A DNA stretch of 64,000 nt, taken from Chitinophaga oryziterrae. GTDB taxonomy: Bacteria > Bacteroidota > Bacteroidia > Chitinophagales > Chitinophagaceae. Below the pieces are notes generated by a model. The model was not told the DNA's origin, searched no databases, and saw only the letters and a program-made list of their open reading frames with translations. The translations under genes were made by a program, and so were the position numbers. The stretch's first letter is position 1; each line of letters starts with the position of its first letter. Where the stretch lies: contig NZ_WRXO01000009.1 of assembly GCF_009758125.1 (NCBI RefSeq), positions 1 to 64,000 on the forward strand, read 5' to 3'. This document shows, piece by piece, positions 28,135-38,200 of this stretch.

Positions 28135-30669
28135 TTAGAATAACTCTCCCTGTATATTTCCTTCATCCGGTTCTTCCTCATCAGAAGCCAGTTCCGCACT
28201 GATCAGCTCTTCTCCTGCAATTCTCGTCCCTACTGTTTTCCAGCCGGTCACTTCCACAAACTCAGACAGGTCAACTTCTTCCACATCAGGACTGCGTTTC
28301 TTACCGCTGCTTAACAACACAATTGGTTCTGCATGTGTTGTGATGAACTCCAGGTAGTTGCCTTTGCCTTCTTTAATAAAGAGGAACTTGTTATTCAGCG
28401 TCTGCGTTTCTATATGGAAACGCTTGGCGTTGAACTGTTTCTTATCCGCATCATAATAGATAGCTGAAACGATCTTTTCAGGATTGAATTTCTCTATATA
28501 GATCACATCATCCGCTTCGTAACGGTTGGTGAGTTCAAAGTTGGTGAGTTCATAATGACCGTTCTTGAATGCCACAAAGATCTTATCCTCTCCGTCGAAA
28601 GCACCGATATAAATACCTCTTTCTTCTGTATTCAGACGGCCCATTTTCTCATCGTACCAAAGCTTAAGACCGGATAAAGTAGATACCCCTTTCTCTTTGA
28701 ATTTCACATTCTTGATCTGGTATTTGGTCACCTGGTTACCCATTGAATTACGGCCCTTGATGGCGATCGTTTCAAAGTACAGGTCGAACTCCTTGTTACG
28801 CGCAGGACTGTTAGGGCTTAACCTGATGGTCACTACTTCCGCTTCACCATTGGAGTTAGCGGAGAAGTAATGCACCTTGGAATTCTTCTCTCCCTTAATG
28901 GTAAGATCGTATTCCTTATCGCGGGTTATACCGGTTACATTAAAACGTTTGGCGTAGCTGATGCCGCTCTTACCATCTACATAGATCATATTGTAGGTAG
29001 TACGTTCGTCTCCTTTGCGGAAGATATCTATATGAATGATATCCTTACCCACGAAGGTTTTGTCTGATACTTTCGTGATCAGCATCTTACCATCCCTGCG
29101 GAAAATGATGATATTATCCAGGTCGGAACAATCCGCTACAAACTCATCCTTCTTAAGGGAAGTACCGATAAAGCCATCTGCACGGTTCACATAGATCTTG
29201 GTGTTAGCCATAGCCACCTGCTGTACCTGTATGGTATCGAAGGTTTTGATCTCAGTAATACGTTCACGTCCTTTACCGTATTTCTTCAGCAGACCTTCGT
29301 AGTAGGTTACGGTGTAATCTACCAGGTTCACAAGGTCGTGTTTCACCTGTTTGATATCTGCTTCAATACCTTTGATCTGTTCATTCAGTTCATTGATATC
29401 AAGGCGATAGATACGGCGTACAGGCTTTTCAGTCAGTTTCACGATATCCTCACGCAGGATCTCTCTCTTGAGTTGCTTCTTATAAGGGTTGAATCCTTTA
29501 TCGATAGCCACCAGTACCGCTTCCCAGTCTTTATGTTTCTGTTCCAGTTCCTTGTAGATCTGCTTTTCAAAGAAGATCTTTTCCAGGGATGTATAGTGCC
29601 ATTTATCTTCCAGTTCTGCCAGCCGGATCTGCAATTCTCTCTTCAGCAGTTCACGGGTAAAATCAGCAGAATATTTCAGGAGATCAGATACTGTGATAAA
29701 GCGGGGTTTATCATCCACGATCACACAGGCATTGGGAGATACGGAGATCTCACAGTCTGTAAAGGCATACAGGGCATCAATGGTGATATCCGGAGAGATA
29801 CCAGGTGCCAGCTGCACTTCGATCTCTACATCTTTGGCGGTATTATCCACCACTTTCTTGATCTTGATCTTACCGCTGTCATTGGCTTTTACGATAGACT
29901 CCATCAGGGCTGTGGTAGTAACGCCATAAGGCACATCCTTTACCAGCAGCGTCTTTTTATCCTTCTCTTCGATATGCGCTCTTACACGTACTTTACCACC
30001 ACGTTTACCATCGTTGTAGTTAGCCACATCTATCATGCCCCCGGTGATAAAGTCGGGGAACAGTTCGAATTTCTTTCCACGCAGGTATTTGATAGAGGCT
30101 TCGATCAGCTCTATAAAGTTGTGTGGTAATATTTTGGTAGATAGCCCCACCGCAATACCTTCCGCCCCCTGTGCCAGCAGCAGCGGGAACTTCATTGGTA
30201 AAGCCAGCGGCTCGTTCTTACGGCCATCATAACTTAACTGCCAGGTGGTAGTTTTGGGATTGAAACCTACGTCCAGTGCAAACTTGGAAAGGCGGGCCTC
30301 AATGTAACGGCCTGCCGCCGCACCATCTCCGGTGCGTACATCACCCCAGTTACCCTGGGTATCTATCAGCAGGTCTTTCTGCCCCAGGTTCACGATGGCA
30401 TCACCGATAGAAGCATCCCCGTGCGGGTGATACTGCATGGTAGATCCAACGATATTAGCCACCTTATTATAGCGCCCGTCGTCCATTTCCTTCATCGCAT
30501 GCAGGATACGGCGCTGTACGGGCTTTAAACCGTCTTCTACGCCGGGTACCGCACGCTCCAGTATCACGTATGAAGCGTAATCCAGAAACCAGCTTTCATA
30601 CATTCCCCCGATGTGAATAATATTCTGTAAGGAATCGTCTGTTGGTTGTGTATTATCGATGTCGCTCAT
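28135..30669 (-). CDS. parC: DNA topoisomerase IV subunit A
   Basis: 844 residues. Type IIA subunit A: winged-helix/tower region with active-site Tyr122 in AGRYIEARL, followed by a degenerate beta-pinwheel C-terminal region and an acidic tail. The pairing with an adjacent ParE-type subunit and the length fit the Bacteroidota topoisomerase IV rather than gyrase; no clear GyrA box is visible. In the quinolone region the sequence is HPHGDASIGD, with Ala86 where E. coli GyrA has Ser83 and Asp90 where it has Asp87. It is the last gene of a four-gene operon with gaps of 1-3 nt. Confidence 0.93.
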   Translation of the reverse strand: MSDIDNTQPTDDSLQNIIHIGGMYESWFLDYASYVILERAVPGVEDGLKPVQRRILHAMKEMDDGRYNKVANIVGSTMQYHPHGDASIGDAIVNLGQKDLLIDTQGNWGDVRTGDGAAAGRYIEARLSKFALDVGFNPKTTTWQLSYDGRKNEPLALPMKFPLLLAQGAEGIAVGLSTKILPHNFIELIEASIKYLRGKKFELFPDFITGGMIDVANYNDGKRGGKVRVRAHIEEKDKKTLLVKDVPYGVTTTALMESIVKANDSGKIKIKKVVDNTAKDVEIEVQLAPGISPDITIDALYAFTDCEISVSPNACVIVDDKPRFITVSDLLKYSADFTRELLKRELQIRLAELEDKWHYTSLEKIFFEKQIYKELEQKHKDWEAVLVAIDKGFNPYKKQLKREILREDIVKLTEKPVRRIYRLDINELNEQIKGIEADIKQVKHDLVNLVDYTVTYYEGLLKKYGKGRERITEIKTFDTIQVQQVAMANTKIYVNRADGFIGTSLKKDEFVADCSDLDNIIIFRRDGKMLITKVSDKTFVGKDIIHIDIFRKGDERTTYNMIYVDGKSGISYAKRFNVTGITRDKEYDLTIKGEKNSKVHYFSANSNGEAEVVTIRLSPNSPARNKEFDLYFETIAIKGRNSMGNQVTKYQIKNVKFKEKGVSTLSGLKLWYDEKMGRLNTEERGIYIGAFDGEDKIFVAFKNGHYELTNFELTNRYEADDVIYIEKFNPEKIVSAIYYDADKKQFNAKRFHIETQTLNNKFLFIKEGKGNYLEFITTHAEPIVLLSSGKKRSPDVEEVDLSEFVEVTGWKTVGTRIAGEELISAELASDEEEPDEGNIQGELF

Positions 30670-30672
30670 AAT

Positions 30673-31074
30673 TTATTTATTGATCATCTTTTCAAAGTCA
30701 TCTCGCCATATGCGTACAGAATCTTTCTGTACATCTGCCAGGGAGTTTAATTCTATAAAGCAGCAATCCGTTTCTGCTATCAGCTGATGCCACACATGCG
30801 CCGGTACTTCTATCCTTGCAGGCGCTTCTGCATACACGGTTTCTATCTTGTTCCCATCCAGTGCACACCAGTGAATAGCTACCTTTCCACTAAACAGGAA
30901 GAGTATCTCCGGATTCTTATTATCGCTTTTACCTTCATGATAATGCTGACCGCTGCTGCTGCCTGCATTCCGGTAACCAACTATAAAATTGCCCGAACGG
31001 CCGTCAGACGACCACTCGAAACTACTTCCCCTGTCATCTTTGCCACAAAGGTCTAAAGGTGTTATTGTGATCAT
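30673..31074 (-). CDS. Small cupin protein
   Basis: 133 residues, single cupin barrel: HYHEGKSDNKNPEILFLFSGKVAIHW carries the first metal motif, in interrupted form, and VPAHVWHQL the second. It resembles small sugar-isomerase-like and WbuC-like cupins, but the substrate is not predictable. It lies inside the topoisomerase operon, 1 nt after DUF1835 and 3 nt before parC. Confidence 0.75.
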   Translation of the reverse strand: MITITPLDLCGKDDRGSSFEWSSDGRSGNFIVGYRNAGSSSGQHYHEGKSDNKNPEILFLFSGKVAIHWCALDGNKIETVYAEAPARIEVPAHVWHQLIAETDCCFIELNSLADVQKDSVRIWRDDFEKMINK

Positions 31075-31075
31075 G

Positions 31076-31897
31076 TTAGATTAGTTTCACTTCGAAGTCA
31101 CGGATAGTCTTCAATTCCCCCTTACTCTCTATCTTCCCCTGTTTGATCAGGTCTTTCAGACGCCAGCCAAGGTACTGGTCCATCACAGGATATTTCAGCT
31201 TACCCGTTACCAGGCCGATTACTTTGGATGCTTTCTGGAATTCGGCAGTTGTCTGCGTCAGCAACTCCTTATCGTAAAAAGCGGTAGGTTCTCCTTTGAT
31301 CTTCTTACCACCTTCCAGTAAACGGATACCGGCATTCTCGTTCATCATACGGCTCCATTCATCACCATCCAGTTCAAACTCTGCCAATGATACCGCACGT
31401 GCCAGTTTCTTTGCCTTCAGGAATTCCTTCGGCAATATCTGGTGCAGATGTGTAGGATAAAATACCCCCCCTTTCTCGTTCAGGAAAGGCAGGTTGTTTA
31501 AGTAGATGATATAAATGCGGCCTGCAAAGTCATACAATTGACTGATCAGCCAGTAGTAACCGCAGACATCGCGGGCGTTCTGCCCTGCCCATATCCATAC
31601 TTCCTGTTCAGGTTCGGCTTTCAATAACGCCTTTAACTGACGGAATTTTTCAAAGTCATCCTCTTCAGGGGGTGCTTCCGCTCCTTCTGCCAGTACAGGC
31701 GCTACAGCACCTGTCAGCTGCATCCACCATTGTTTGCGGGCTGCCTGTCCGTCTTTGGTATCCAGTATAAACAAAGGACCAACCGAGAGGTCGTCCTCAA
31801 AAAAAAGTACATCTCCCTTCAGTTGCTCATCCAGTTCAAAAGCGCCGCTGAGTGCAGATACAGACGACTCGCCAAATACAATATGCACTACTCCCAT
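31076..31897 (-). CDS. DUF1835/DUF3658 protein
   Basis: 273 residues, no signal peptide. The N-terminal third has the DUF1835 pattern (VHIVFGESSVSAL... FFEDDLSVGPL), and the C-terminus has a small winged-helix-like DUF3658 part (YLGWRLKDLIKQGKI). Function unknown. It is embedded with 1-nt gaps between parE and the cupin gene. That placement next to topoisomerase genes may be only for shared expression. Confidence 0.82.
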   Translation of the reverse strand: MGVVHIVFGESSVSALSGAFELDEQLKGDVLFFEDDLSVGPLFILDTKDGQAARKQWWMQLTGAVAPVLAEGAEAPPEEDDFEKFRQLKALLKAEPEQEVWIWAGQNARDVCGYYWLISQLYDFAGRIYIIYLNNLPFLNEKGGVFYPTHLHQILPKEFLKAKKLARAVSLAEFELDGDEWSRMMNENAGIRLLEGGKKIKGEPTAFYDKELLTQTTAEFQKASKVIGLVTGKLKYPVMDQYLGWRLKDLIKQGKIESKGELKTIRDFEVKLI

Positions 31898-31898
31898 A

Positions 31899-33791
31899 TT
31901 AATCTATTATATCTTTTTCATAACGCAGGTTACCGATAATGAATTCCTGGCGGGTTTGTGTATTCTTACCCATGTAATACTCCAGTAACTTCTGGATATG
32001 TGTATCCTTGGAAAGGATTACCGGTTCTACTTTCATATCGTCACTGATGAAGGTCCCAAATTCGTCGGGAGAGATCTCTCCCAAACCTTTGAAACGGGTG
32101 ATCTCCGGTTTAGAACCCAGCTTCTTAATAGCACGTTGTCTTTCCTCATCACTGTAACAATAAATCGTTTCCTGCTTGTTTCGCACCCTGAACAACGGTG
32201 TTTCCAGGATGTACAGGTGACCATTCTTTACCAGGTCCGGGAAGAACTGCAGGAAGAAGGTCAGCAGCAGTAAACGGATGTGCATACCATCCACGTCAGC
32301 ATCGGTAGCTACCACAATTCTGTTGTAGCGCAAACCTTCCAGTCCTTCTTCTATATTCAGCGCATGCTGCAACAGGTTAAACTCTTCATTCTCGTACACG
32401 ATCTTTTTGGTAAGACCGAAGCTGTTCAGCGGTTTACCACGCAGACTAAACACCGCCTGTGTTTCCACATTGCGTGATTTAGTGATGGAACCACTGGCAG
32501 AATCCCCTTCTGTAATAAAGATGGTGGTATTCAAACGCTTGGTTTCCATATCCGCTTTCTCTTTCCCTGTAATCTCTTCGTTCAGGTGAATACGGCAATC
32601 GCGTAGCTTGCGGTTATGCAGGTTTGCTTTCTTGGCCCTTTCATTCGCCAGCTTCTTGATGCCCGCCAGGTCTTTACGCTCACGTTCACTCTGCTCAATA
32701 CGTTTCTTCAGCGATTCTGCGGTGGTCGGGTTCTTATGCAGGAAGTCATTCAGATGCTTGGACATAAAGTCCAGCACGAATGCCTTCACAGAAGGACCGT
32801 CCTCAGACACTACCAGTGAACCAAGTTTAGTCTTGGTCTGCGATTCAAACACCGGCTCCTGTACCCTGATGGAAACAGCGGCACAGATGGAAGCGCGTAT
32901 ATCTGTTGCATCGTAGTCTTTCTTATAAAACTCGCGGATGGTTTTTACGAATGCCTCGCGGAAGGCGGCCAGGTGGGTACCACCCTGGGTGGTATGCTGA
33001 CCGTTCACAAAGGAATAATATTCTTCCCCGTAAGAATTCTCATGTGTGATCGCTACTTCTATATCTTCTCCTTTCAGGTGGATAATAGGGTAACGCAGCT
33101 CATCTTCATTGGTCTTACGCTGTAATAAGTCCAGCAGACCATTTTTGGAGATATATTTCTTATCGTTGAAATTGATAGTCAGACCGGCATTCAGGAAGCA
33201 ATAGTTCCAGATCTGGTTTTCCAGGAATTCGGGGATATAGCGGTAGTTCCTGAAAACGGTATCATCCGGTACAAAGGTGACCAGTGTCCCATTTGGTTCC
33301 TTGGTAGGGGCTTCTTTATGTTCCTTTACCAGTACACCACGTTCGAATTCAGCAACTTTGGTACGGCCATCACGGAAAGACTCTACTTTGAAATAGCTGG
33401 CCAGTGCGTTTACCGCCTTGGTACCCACACCGTTCAATCCCACTGACTTCTGGAACGCTTTGCTGTCGTATTTGGCACCTGTATTGATCTTACTCACTAC
33501 GTCCACAACTTTGCCCAGGGGGATACCGCGACCAAAGTCACGGATGGTAACATTATGTTCTGTTACCTTTATTTCCACCTGTTTCCCATATCCCATGGTA
33601 TGTTCGTCGATACAGTTATCAACCACCTCTTTCAAGAGAATGTAGATACCATCGTCCATACTGGAACCATCTCCCAATTTACCAATGTACATACCGGGGC
33701 GAAGTCTGATATGTTCCCGCCAGTCCAGCGACCGGATTGAGTCTTCGTTATAGGCAGCGGCAAAAAGTTCTTTCTTATCTGTACTAGCCAT
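31899..33791 (-). CDS. parE: DNA topoisomerase IV subunit B
   Basis: 630 residues. GHKL ATPase with EVVDNCIDE (catalytic Glu, Mg-binding Asn), the second box RDFGRGIP and the lid VGLNGVGTKAVNAL; transducer domain; TOPRIM domain with EGDSASG and DADVDGMHIR; and the C-terminal GLGEISPDEF. The short length without a GyrB insert fits ParE. It heads the parE-DUF1835-cupin-parC operon and has a good promoter about 95 nt upstream. Confidence 0.94.
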   Translation of the reverse strand: MASTDKKELFAAAYNEDSIRSLDWREHIRLRPGMYIGKLGDGSSMDDGIYILLKEVVDNCIDEHTMGYGKQVEIKVTEHNVTIRDFGRGIPLGKVVDVVSKINTGAKYDSKAFQKSVGLNGVGTKAVNALASYFKVESFRDGRTKVAEFERGVLVKEHKEAPTKEPNGTLVTFVPDDTVFRNYRYIPEFLENQIWNYCFLNAGLTINFNDKKYISKNGLLDLLQRKTNEDELRYPIIHLKGEDIEVAITHENSYGEEYYSFVNGQHTTQGGTHLAAFREAFVKTIREFYKKDYDATDIRASICAAVSIRVQEPVFESQTKTKLGSLVVSEDGPSVKAFVLDFMSKHLNDFLHKNPTTAESLKKRIEQSERERKDLAGIKKLANERAKKANLHNRKLRDCRIHLNEEITGKEKADMETKRLNTTIFITEGDSASGSITKSRNVETQAVFSLRGKPLNSFGLTKKIVYENEEFNLLQHALNIEEGLEGLRYNRIVVATDADVDGMHIRLLLLTFFLQFFPDLVKNGHLYILETPLFRVRNKQETIYCYSDEERQRAIKKLGSKPEITRFKGLGEISPDEFGTFISDDMKVEPVILSKDTHIQKLLEYYMGKNTQTRQEFIIGNLRYEKDIID

Positions 33792-34118
33792 AATTATATA
33801 GAAATTCCTATTTACTGTTTAAAAGTCGGGGCATCCCTTCCGGGTAGCAATATTACTAAATCTTTTAGCAAAATCCGGTTGCTGGCAAAAATACAGGTTT
33901 CATTGTATCATCCCAAGTAGAATTTATACACTATGCTTAATTTAATGAAAAACAATTCTTTACCAATCTATAAAACATACCTCAAAAACATGGATAAAAT
34001 ATTGTTTAAATGACAGAAAAATTTATTCACAAAAGTTATTCACATTATTAACTTTATATAACTAAATCTTTTATATTTACAATCAATCGTCTTGTCGCTA
34101 ACACCTATGTCCTAAACT
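33792..34118. other. Divergent AT-rich spacer between parE and small peptide genes
   Basis: About 330 nt, no ORF with support. It holds the parE promoter at 33886-33917 on the minus strand. On the plus strand near 34070 there is a TATATTTA, one base off a -7 box, for the small peptide genes. Nothing else seen. Confidence 0.5.
33886..33917 (-). promoter_or_regulatory. Promoter of the topoisomerase IV operon
   Basis: Minus strand: CTTG (33914-33917), a 20-nt spacer, then TATTTTTG (33886-33893). This matches the Bacteroidota -33 TTTG / -7 TAnnTTTG layout with one mismatch at -33. Confidence 0.65.
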
Positions 34119-34274
34119 ATGAAAACAACGAGTTTTATCCTACTATCATGTGTACTTTTAACGGTACTTGCCGTTACTTTCCTGGTTAAAAAAGAGCAAC
34201 GCTCATTAAACAGGCTTAGTAGTACTTTTATCAGATTACTGCGGAAATTTGACTCCTGGCAGATGATGCGCTAA
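34119..34274 (+). CDS. Small membrane peptide, 51 residues
   Basis: ATG at 34119, TAA at 34272. One hydrophobic segment (SFILLSCVLLTVLAVTFLV, about 5-23) is followed by a basic amphipathic tail rich in Lys and Arg. No family recognised. It is followed 32 nt later by a similar 40-residue peptide starting with the same MKT(T/S), and both end at a shared strong terminator. This supports a real two-gene unit. Confidence 0.5.
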   Translation: MKTTSFILLSCVLLTVLAVTFLVKKEQRSLNRLSSTFIRLLRKFDSWQMMR

Positions 34275-34306
34275 ACAATATTCCTTAACTAAGATATTCT
34301 ATCCCT

Positions 34307-34429
34307 ATGAAAACCAGTCTATTATTCAAGCTGGCTTGTCTGCTGATTGCCTCTATGGTATTAGTTGCCCACCTGTTGCATAAATCTTATCAGAAATTAC
34401 GCACAGCGAAGGTGAGCAATTCCAACTGA
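34307..34429 (+). CDS. Small membrane peptide, 40 residues
   Basis: ATG at 34307, TGA at 34427. One hydrophobic segment (about 4-24) precedes a basic tail HKSYQKLRTAKV. It has the same layout as the preceding peptide (MKT-, one membrane helix, basic C-terminus), so the pair may be paralogous. A terminator hairpin follows after 30 nt. Function unknown. Confidence 0.5.
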   Translation: MKTSLLFKLACLLIASMVLVAHLLHKSYQKLRTAKVSNSN

Positions 34430-34459
34430 TAATCTCAGTACAAACAACCTTTTGATCGG

Positions 34460-34494
34460 GGAGCAAAGACAGAAAGTGTCCTTGCTCTCTTTTT
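34460..34494 (+). terminator. Terminator of the small peptide genes
   Basis: Arms GAGCAAaGAC and GTCcTTGCTC flank a short loop and are followed by CTTTTT. Confidence 0.65.
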
Positions 34495-34498
34495 ATGC

Positions 34499-34542
34499 AA
34501 AAAAAAACGACTCCGTAGATGATCTACGGAGTCGTTTTTTTT
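34499..34542. terminator. Bidirectional terminator
   Basis: CGACTCCGTAGAT (34508-34520) and its exact complement (34522-34534) are flanked by A7 on the left and T8 on the right. It is a strong terminator in both directions, ending the response-regulator gene on the minus strand and backing up the plus-strand terminator. The core again contains CTCCGTAG. Confidence 0.85.
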
Positions 34543-34556
34543 CAAATATAAAAGTA

Positions 34557-35222
34557 TTATCTATTGTAGTATTTATTTACAGCATCTGTACGGCTGCGTA
34601 CATGCAGCTTCTCATAGATGTTATGTACATGCCTTCTTACTGTTTCAATGCTGATAAACAGGTTACTGGCAATCTCTTTATACAGGAACCCTTTAGACAA
34701 CTGGTCCAGGATCTCCTTTTCACGGGAAGTCAGTGCTTCCAGTGCCGGATTAGGTTTTGCCTGTTTCTGGAAATAGGCTACTACCCTTCTGGCAATCTGC
34801 GAACTCATTGGAGAACCACCTTCATGTACATCACGGATCGCTTCCAGTAACTCGCCCGGAGGGGTTTTCTTCAGGATATACCCGCTCGCGCCTGCTTCCA
34901 GTGCCTGGAAGATCTTATCATCATCCTCATACACTGTCAGCATCATAAAATGCATGTCCGGAAACTCGCCTTTTAACTTTGCAATGCATTGAATACCATT
35001 CATTCCACCAGGCAGATTGAAATCCATCAGCACTACATTGGGTAACAGATTGGGAATTTGTTCTACTGCCGTTTCTCCATTGTTAAAAGCGCCGATACAT
35101 GCATATCCGTCTGAGCCATTAATCAATAACTCCATGGCTGTACGGATATCATAGTTGTCTTCCACAATTGCTACAGCAATGATATCCATGTTATCCTGCT
35201 TCTTTTTTGAGTATACAGTCAT
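34557..35222 (-). CDS. NarL-type response regulator, partner of the propeller kinase
   Basis: 221 residues; a second Met at codon 12 just before the receiver (DIIAVAIVEDN) is an alternative start. The receiver has the acidic pair ED, phospho-Asp in VVLMDFNLPG and Lys in YILKKTP. The C-terminal LuxR helix-turn-helix is LTSREKEILDQLSKGFLYKEIA...SIETVRRHV. It lies 70 nt downstream of the histidine kinase on the same strand, so the two are very probably a cognate pair. Confidence 0.93.
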   Translation of the reverse strand: MTVYSKKKQDNMDIIAVAIVEDNYDIRTAMELLINGSDGYACIGAFNNGETAVEQIPNLLPNVVLMDFNLPGGMNGIQCIAKLKGEFPDMHFMMLTVYEDDDKIFQALEAGASGYILKKTPPGELLEAIRDVHEGGSPMSSQIARRVVAYFQKQAKPNPALEALTSREKEILDQLSKGFLYKEIASNLFISIETVRRHVHNIYEKLHVRSRTDAVNKYYNR

Positions 35223-35292
35223 TTTGTATCAGTTGTAATGTTATAACTAAGGCTCACACAATAACACATCCATGTTATTGTACAAATCTATA

Positions 35293-38200
35293 CTAATTTA
35301 GTGGTATGTCTAGTAAAACTATCGTGCCGTTGTGGGAAGTGATCTCTGCGTGTCCTCCAACAGATTCCATTCTCTTCTGTATATTCTTTAAACCGTTTCC
35401 GAACAACCGTACTTTTTCCTGATCAAAACCTTTACCATTATCTTTCAACAGGATAGTCATATTTTCATGCATCTCTATCTGTATCACCACTTCCGTTGCT
35501 TTTGAATGTTTTACAACATTATGCAGTGATTCTTTTACGGCCAGATATATATTACGCCTGGTACCTCCGCTTAGTTTAATATTAGGAATATTTTCAGGAA
35601 TAAAAAACTGGTGTTTTATATTCGCATGTTCCAGGAAATCCGCCGCAAAACTTCGCATATAAGCAATCAGGTTTTCCAGCGAATCATTCGAAGAATTCAT
35701 TGCCCAGATAATCTCACTCATTTTGTCTACCAGCTCTCCCGCTGCTTCAGAAATACGTTCCAGTTCTTTGGTCTGGGAAGTATCCTGCAACTTGCGTTTG
35801 GCGATCTCACTCAGCAAACGGATAGTAGATAATCCGGAGCCCAGGTCGTCATGCATGTCACTGGAAATACGCGCTCTTTCCTGGTCTACTGCCTGTTCTT
35901 TCTCCAGCTTCAGTTTCTCATGACGGATCTTATAATCCAGGTATAAAGTAGAGAAATAATATGCTACGCCCAGCAACAATAAAAGCAGCAGGAAACGAAA
36001 CCATAATGATTGCCAGAAAGGTATTTTTATTACGATCTCTAAAGTTGTAGGCGTTGAATTCCAGATGTCATCATTATTGGATGCCCGTACATTAAAAGTA
36101 TAAGTACCAGGACGCAGATTCGTATAACGTGCCATACGGAAGGCGCCCGCCTGTACCCAGTCTTCATCCGCTCCATCCAGTTTGTACTGCACCTTATTCT
36201 TCAATGGGTTCGTAAACTCCAGTGGTACAAACTCTATCGCGATAGTATTATGATTATAAGGGAGTTCTATTCTTTTTAATAAAGATAAAGCGGTATCAGA
36301 TTCATAAGGCTTATCCAGCACTTCCATCCGCATGATGACCACCTTTGGTTTAGAAGGATTATTTTTAAAATCCTTCGGATAAAAACCATTCACACCACGT
36401 ACACCGCCGAAGAACAGTTCGCCATCTAATGATTTGAAAAAAGCGCCTGTATTAAACTCGTTCGACTGTAACCCATCTTCATAATTGAACGTAGTAATTT
36501 CATCATCTACAGGATTGATCTGGGATAATCCTTTATTATGACTTACCCATATTCTATCCTTATCGTCCAGTAATACTCCGTAGAAATAATCATTGATCAG
36601 GGAAGGATAATCGTAACTATTATAATGTTTCAGAATACGGTTATTTTCATCCATCACGAACAATCCTTTGGACGTAGCCAATAACAACCTTTTACCTGCA
36701 TTCTTATTGATAGATTTTACAATAGTACCCGGTGGTAATGCAATCATTTCCCAGCGCGAGCTGCTTACCCTTTTAACATATACGGCACTTTTAGTACCTA
36801 CATATTTATTGCCCAGAAAATCCTCATAATAGGTAGTCAGTATTTCATCAGGGAATTCATGTACAATGGCTACCTGGTAGTTTTTTTCTGATGGTATGAT
36901 CTGCAGCAGATAGCAGCCATAGTTAAAATATACTTCGCCACTGGTACGCTTGAACAGGAATGGATAGTTATCTTCCTGTTTCGGCATTCCCAGCACTGTT
37001 ACAATTTTTGTGAGGTCATCAAACTTGCGCGTATGCACATTAAACAGTCCGATAGACATATCCGTGAAGTGAAACCAGAGATGTTCAAAGTCTTCCCGGC
37101 AGATAGCATTCAGATTAGCCCCCGGAAAAGGTGTGGGCCTTTCTTCATTCGGTAAACGCTCCAGGAACTTACCTCCTTTTTCATAGATATCCAGCCCGTC
37201 ATTCATCAATCCCACATACAGTTTGCCGTCGTCATGTTTATAAACAGAACGCACCATATTATGTGTTGTAAAGGGAGAACGGTACAGGTTAAATACCTTT
37301 TTGTTAGGAGAATACTTTTTGATCCCGTCTCCATCCGTACCAACCCACATATTGTCCGCGGCATCGCGGTACAGATAGGTGACAATATTCCACGAACGTG
37401 CTTCAGAGCCGTTGAAACTTACAATATGATTTATGATCTCATTCCTGCGCACATTATAGACGATCACACCATCATTCCCCCCTATCCACACATTCCCGTT
37501 ATGGTCCAGTTCCATGCATAAAGGCACGAAGGTGACATCCTTTTCTTTTTGCTGATCAAAAGGAAGGTCTGTGTATTTATTCAGTTTTTTATTGAAGATG
37601 ATGATATGCCCTTTGCTGGCAATGATCAGGGAGTCTTTATTAAGGTTGCGCAGTACGGTATGTGTGGTGATACCTGGCAGGCAGTAAGTGGTGAGGCGCA
37701 ATGTTTTAGTGTCCATCGCATGCAGTTCACCAGGCTCAAAATTCATCCAGACGGTATTTTCATCTTTTATCACGGCCTGCGCTACCAGTCCTTTGCGGGT
37801 CATGGCCGGCGGATACATGATCACCCGCCTGATGGCATACGTAGAATCATTCAGCACGTATAGTCCTTTCATCGGGCGCCATACCCACAGGAGATGTGCG
37901 ATCGTATCCTCTCCCAGGATGCGGAACTTAATGCCACTGTCACGTTCTTCATTATTGGCCCATAAAGTATCTTCCAGTTTTGTTTTCTCGAAGGAGTTTT
38001 TATACTCGTCATATACACTGATGCCGTAGTTATGTGTGAGGATCAGCTGACGATGATAGTTCCGGTACAGGGAATACCCTTTATAGCCTTTTAGCTCAAA
38101 GCGGTTAATAAGGGCTCGTCCGCCCGTATTGGACCGGACACCCAGGTTTCCCTTTCCGTGCCCGTCAATGGCCTGTAAACTGGGATTAAAACGGTATTCA

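Noticed and set aside
29338..30129. 263-codon plus-strand ORF opposite parC
   Set aside because: Phe/Ile/His/Arg-rich composition with no domain, fully antisense to conserved ParC sequence.
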